Positions 33,375 through 36,017 of a stretch of DNA of 36,017 nt are shown here, in pieces. Numbering within the stretch: the first letter of the stretch is position 1; each line of letters opens with the position of its first letter. The stretch covers positions 1 to 36,017 of the forward strand of contig CAZLNO010000025.1 in NCBI GenBank assembly GCA_964561005.1, written 5' to 3'. The DNA is from CAZLNO01 sp964561005 (lineage in GTDB: Bacteria; Pseudomonadota; Alphaproteobacteria; Kiloniellales; Rhodovibrionaceae). A program made the translations under genes and the position numbers. Under the pieces are notes generated by a model. It was not told the origin of the DNA. It did no database searches and was given only the letters and a program-made list of their open reading frames with translations.

Positions 33375-33519
33375 CGTCGTCGCAGTCTCCCGTTGCGGGC
33401 TTTCGGAGGGGCCAAGAGGCTGGCCGGGACCCAGCCACACTGACAGGAGTTTCACAGGAGAACGTTAATAGCTTCCTGACGAAACGCATGGCCCCGATCC
33501 GCGCGGAGGCCAGCCGCCC

Positions 33520-35583
33520 TCAGCCGCCGCCGCCGCCGTTCGTGCTCCCGCGGCGTGCCGAGACCTCGCGCTCGCGCAGGTCGTCCTCGGTGGTGCGCGG
33601 GCGCGGCCGGGTGCCGTGCTGCATGGGCGCTTCGGCGTCCTCGAACTGGTCGATGACGCGGCAGTCGTCGCACATCATGATTCGCTCGGCGTGGCGGGAG
33701 GTCTGGAACATCCAGTGCTTGCCGGAAAGCTGATTGGCGATGCGGCGGATCGTCGGCTCGACGCCGAAGGGCTTGCCGCAGCGCACGCAGTGGAACGGCT
33801 CCTGGCGGTTCAGCTCGACGCCGCGCTTGGCTTCGTCGGTGAAGTTCAGCCGCGGCTCCAGCGCGATGACGCTCTCCGGACAGGTGGCCTTGCAGATGCC
33901 GCACTGCACGCAGGCGTCCTCCTGGAAGCCCAGCCAGGGCCGGTCCGGGTCGTCCAGCAGCGCCCCCGTCGGGCAGGCGGCCACGCAGGCCAGGCACATC
34001 GTGCAGCCCTCGGTGTCCACATGGACGCGGCCGAAGGGCGCGCCCTCGGGCAGCGGCAGGTGGTCCCGCGGCGCCGGCGCCTGGGCGTGCAGGTGGCGCA
34101 GGCCAAGCATGGCGCGGCTGCGCTTGCCGCCCATCGCCAGGAAGCTGGCCGGCGGCGGGCCGTCGCGGCTCAACAGGTCGTAAAGTTTGGCCTCCACCGC
34201 TTCCGGGTCGGCGTCGTCGACCAGGTGCAGCCGGCCCTCGCCATACCCGAGGCCGGCCAGGATCGCCGCCGTCAGCGCCTCCAGGCGCCGCAGGCCGTCC
34301 ATCTCCCCCTTGCGCGCCTTGTCCGGCGGCACCAGCACCACGAGTTCGCTCACGCCGTAGGCGAAGGCGGCGGCGGCGAAGTCGACGCCGATGCTCGTGG
34401 CCTCGTTCACCTGGAAGGGCAGCACGCGCGCCGGCAGGCCGCGGCCGTGGCGGGCCATCAGCGAGATCATCTCCTCGCCGTGCGCGGCGTCGTGGATCAG
34501 CAGCGCCGGCCGCTCGCCGCCCGCCTTGAAGTAGGCCGAGATCAGCGTGCGCAGGCGCTCGAAGACGGCCTGCGGCGGCGGATACTGATAGGTGGCCGCG
34601 CCGGTCGGGCAGACGCTGGCGCAGTTGCCGCAGCCGGCGCAGACGTGGGGATCGATCGCCACGGTCTCGCCGGCGCTGGCGATGGCGCCCGTGGGGCAGT
34701 TGTCCAGGCAGTTGGTGCAGCCGGTGATCCTGGAGCGGGCGTGCGCGCAGATGTCGGCATCATAGGCGACATAGCGCGGCTTCTCGAAGGTGCCGACCAG
34801 GCCGCTGGCGGCGAAGGCCGCCTTCTGCACCGCCGCCGGGTCGCCCGGATCGGCGCGCAGATAGCCGTCGCGCGCCTCGGGCAGGGGGAACAGCGGCGCC
34901 TCGCCGGTCAGGTCCAGGATGATGTCGCACTCGGTCCGCGCTTCGCGCCCCATCTCGAACCCCAGCGCCGCGCGGGACGCGGGCAGGGCGGGCGCATGGT
35001 CCGCCACCGTCAGGCTGAAGCCGCCCAGGTGGCCCTGGGCCTCCTGGATACGCCCCTTGAACACCGGAATGTCCATGACCCGCGGCGGCATCACCGCGCC
35101 GGGGTCCTTCAGCAGCACGGTCACCTCCAGGCGGTCGGCGAGCTGGCGGGCGACCTCGATGGCCTGCTCGTCATGGCCGTAGACGAGGCAGCTTCCCTCC
35201 GAGGACATCTCCACGGCGGGCGCCGGCTCGGCCTCCACCATCGCGGCGGCCAGCAGGGCGGCGATCTTGGGATGGGCCTCCGAAGCCTCGGCCGACCAGC
35301 CGGCCTTCTCGCGGATGTTCGCGAAGGTGACATCGGCCTCGGGGCGCGCCTCTTCCGCCACCTCGGAGAACAGCGGCGCTTCCTGCGTGCAGGCGACGCA
35401 GAAGGGCGAGTCGCCCTGAAGCGCGGCCTCGTAGTTGGCGAGCTGGGCGCGGCACAGCTCCGTCTCGATGGCCAGCTCGCCCTCGGCGCCGGCGGCCGCC
35501 AGGGCGCGCTGCAGCTTGCGGGGGTCGAGCGGCATGCTGCGCTGGCAGTTGCACACCAGCACATCCCGGTCCTTGAGCTTCAT
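33520..35583 (-). CDS. 4Fe-4S polyferredoxin (formate dehydrogenase-associated)
   Basis: A 687-aa cytoplasmic iron-sulfur protein. The N-terminus carries CNC and CVACTQEAPLF cysteines. A Rossmann-like middle (EGSCLVYGHDEQAIEVARQL) is followed by a first ferredoxin pair (CTNCLDNCPTGAI, CAGCGNCASVCPTGA), an MvhD-like region, and a second pair (CTMCLACVAACPTGAL, CVQCGICKATCPESVI). A zinc-ribbon-like end has CVRCG and CDDC. At least four 4Fe-4S clusters are expected. In related bacteria this protein is encoded beside DUF3305/DUF3306/TorD; here it lies ~31 kb away. The leader has GACAGGAGAGA, an 11-nt complement of the putative small RNA, and an ACCCC-N9-GGGGT dyad. Confidence 0.88.
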   Translation of the reverse strand: MKLKDRDVLVCNCQRSMPLDPRKLQRALAAAGAEGELAIETELCRAQLANYEAALQGDSPFCVACTQEAPLFSEVAEEARPEADVTFANIREKAGWSAEASEAHPKIAALLAAAMVEAEPAPAVEMSSEGSCLVYGHDEQAIEVARQLADRLEVTVLLKDPGAVMPPRVMDIPVFKGRIQEAQGHLGGFSLTVADHAPALPASRAALGFEMGREARTECDIILDLTGEAPLFPLPEARDGYLRADPGDPAAVQKAAFAASGLVGTFEKPRYVAYDADICAHARSRITGCTNCLDNCPTGAIASAGETVAIDPHVCAGCGNCASVCPTGAATYQYPPPQAVFERLRTLISAYFKAGGERPALLIHDAAHGEEMISLMARHGRGLPARVLPFQVNEATSIGVDFAAAAFAYGVSELVVLVPPDKARKGEMDGLRRLEALTAAILAGLGYGEGRLHLVDDADPEAVEAKLYDLLSRDGPPPASFLAMGGKRSRAMLGLRHLHAQAPAPRDHLPLPEGAPFGRVHVDTEGCTMCLACVAACPTGALLDDPDRPWLGFQEDACVQCGICKATCPESVIALEPRLNFTDEAKRGVELNRQEPFHCVRCGKPFGVEPTIRRIANQLSGKHWMFQTSRHAERIMMCDDCRVIDQFEDAEAPMQHGTRPRPRTTEDDLREREVSARRGSTNGGGGG

Positions 35584-35679
35584 GTCCTCTCGTCTCTCCT
35601 GTCCGCGACGCGGTGCGCCATGCGGTTTGTCTTATCCTTGCGCGGCCGGCATGGTAGACCCGAGGCACCGTCCGCGACG

Positions 35680-35698
35680 ACCCCAAAATGCGTGGGGT
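35680..35698. promoter_or_regulatory. ACCCC-N9-GGGGT palindrome upstream of the polyferredoxin gene
   Basis: ACCCC (35680-35684) and GGGGT (35694-35698) spaced by 9 nt, 97 nt before the start codon at 35583 and 48 nt before the divergent gene. Same arms and spacing as at 3119-3137. Confidence 0.35.
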
Positions 35699-35746
35699 GT
35701 CGGGCGCCGCCGGGGTCACCGTTCCTTCGGGATTGTCTTGCGCGTC

Positions 35747-36017
35747 ATGCGGGCTCGTCTTGTCCTGGCCGTTCTGTTGTTCCTGGCTGTATTGCCGGGC
35801 GCGCGGGCCATGGAGTGCTGGTCCGGCTGGGGCTATCGCGTGGCGCCGGAGACGCTGGCCTTCCAGGGGCCGCGCCTGCTGTTGGTGACCGAGGGGCCGG
35901 TGGACTGGGCGACGGCGCAGCGCGTGCGCCTGCACCCCCTGGACCCGAAGACCGGCCGGGTCGATCCGGCCGCGCCGGCGCTGGTGATCCGGCCGCGCCA
36001 GCCGCGCCTGCACACCC
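35747..36017 (+). CDS. Secreted protein, 3' partial
   Basis: An ATG at 35747 opens a frame that stays open to the window end (90 residues visible). It starts with a signal peptide (MRARLVLAVLLFLAVLPG, cleavage near ARA-M), then ECWSGWGYRVAPETLAFQGP, LLLVTEGPVDW and a Pro/Arg-rich part. It is exported to the periplasm or beyond. No family is recognised from this fragment. It is divergent from the polyferredoxin gene and may share its control region. Confidence 0.65.
   Translation, partial: MRARLVLAVLLFLAVLPGARAMECWSGWGYRVAPETLAFQGPRLLLVTEGPVDWATAQRVRLHPLDPKTGRVDPAAPALVIRPRQPRLHT

Overview
The window looks like chromosomal DNA of a high-GC alphaproteobacterium, probably Rhodospirillales or a related group. 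The main pointers are ChpT, the histidine phosphotransferase of the alphaproteobacterial CtrA phosphorelay, together with the DUF3305/DUF3306/TorD/TAT-peptide formate dehydrogenase (FDH) module, DUF1127, DUF3553 and DUF3565 proteins, and TGCAAAT-type iron boxes. No transposase, integrase, phage gene or CRISPR array is visible. The placement is an inference from family content, not from a search.

Region 1 (1-1414): the 3' part of a histone-deacetylase/acetylpolyamine-amidohydrolase gene converges on a GNAT acetyltransferase resembling spermidine N-acetyltransferases. Region 2 (1593-11585): a twelve-gene plus-strand cluster for a membrane-bound, periplasm-facing FDH. It holds DUF3305, DUF3306, a TorD-like chaperone, a 69-aa TAT peptide, the catalytic alpha subunit, the four-cluster beta subunit, a small lipoprotein, the cytochrome b gamma subunit, an exported PepSY-like protein, a WD40-cytochrome c fusion, a 41-aa membrane peptide and a flavodoxin-like protein. 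Many junctions are 4-nt stop/start overlaps. Region 3 (11775-16497, minus): a cytoplasmic NAD-linked FDH of the two-subunit Fdh1 type (fused NuoE/NuoF-like beta plus alpha) preceded by a DUF3553 gene. It converges on region 2 across a small inverted-repeat element. The cell could therefore oxidise formate both to the quinone/cytochrome pool and to NADH.

Region 4 (16669-20161): chpT, a convergent MFS transporter, and an iron-uptake locus. The iron locus has two TGCAAAT-type operators, a short promoter-to-terminator unit that looks like a ~90-nt small RNA, and a ferric-iron ABC substrate-binding protein. The putative small RNA carries a UCUCUCCUGUC segment complementary to the translation-initiation regions of several FDH-linked genes in the window. 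An iron-sparing circuit is therefore a testable hypothesis.

Region 5 (20162-24555): an AT-richer stretch, a secreted-protein gene split by one in-frame stop, a YqaA-like membrane protein, tRNA-Leu(UAA), a DUF3565 protein, ftsH, and a candidate small basic protein. Region 6 (25083-33374): an SDR; a minus-strand group of LysR regulator, ArgE-type deacetylase and AbrB-type transporter; a DUF1127 peptide; NAD kinase; a second SDR; a 74-aa conserved-looking protein; and a large ankyrin-like helical protein. Region 7 (33520-36017): a 687-aa polyferredoxin of the kind found with FDH clusters, then the start of a divergent secreted protein that runs off the window.
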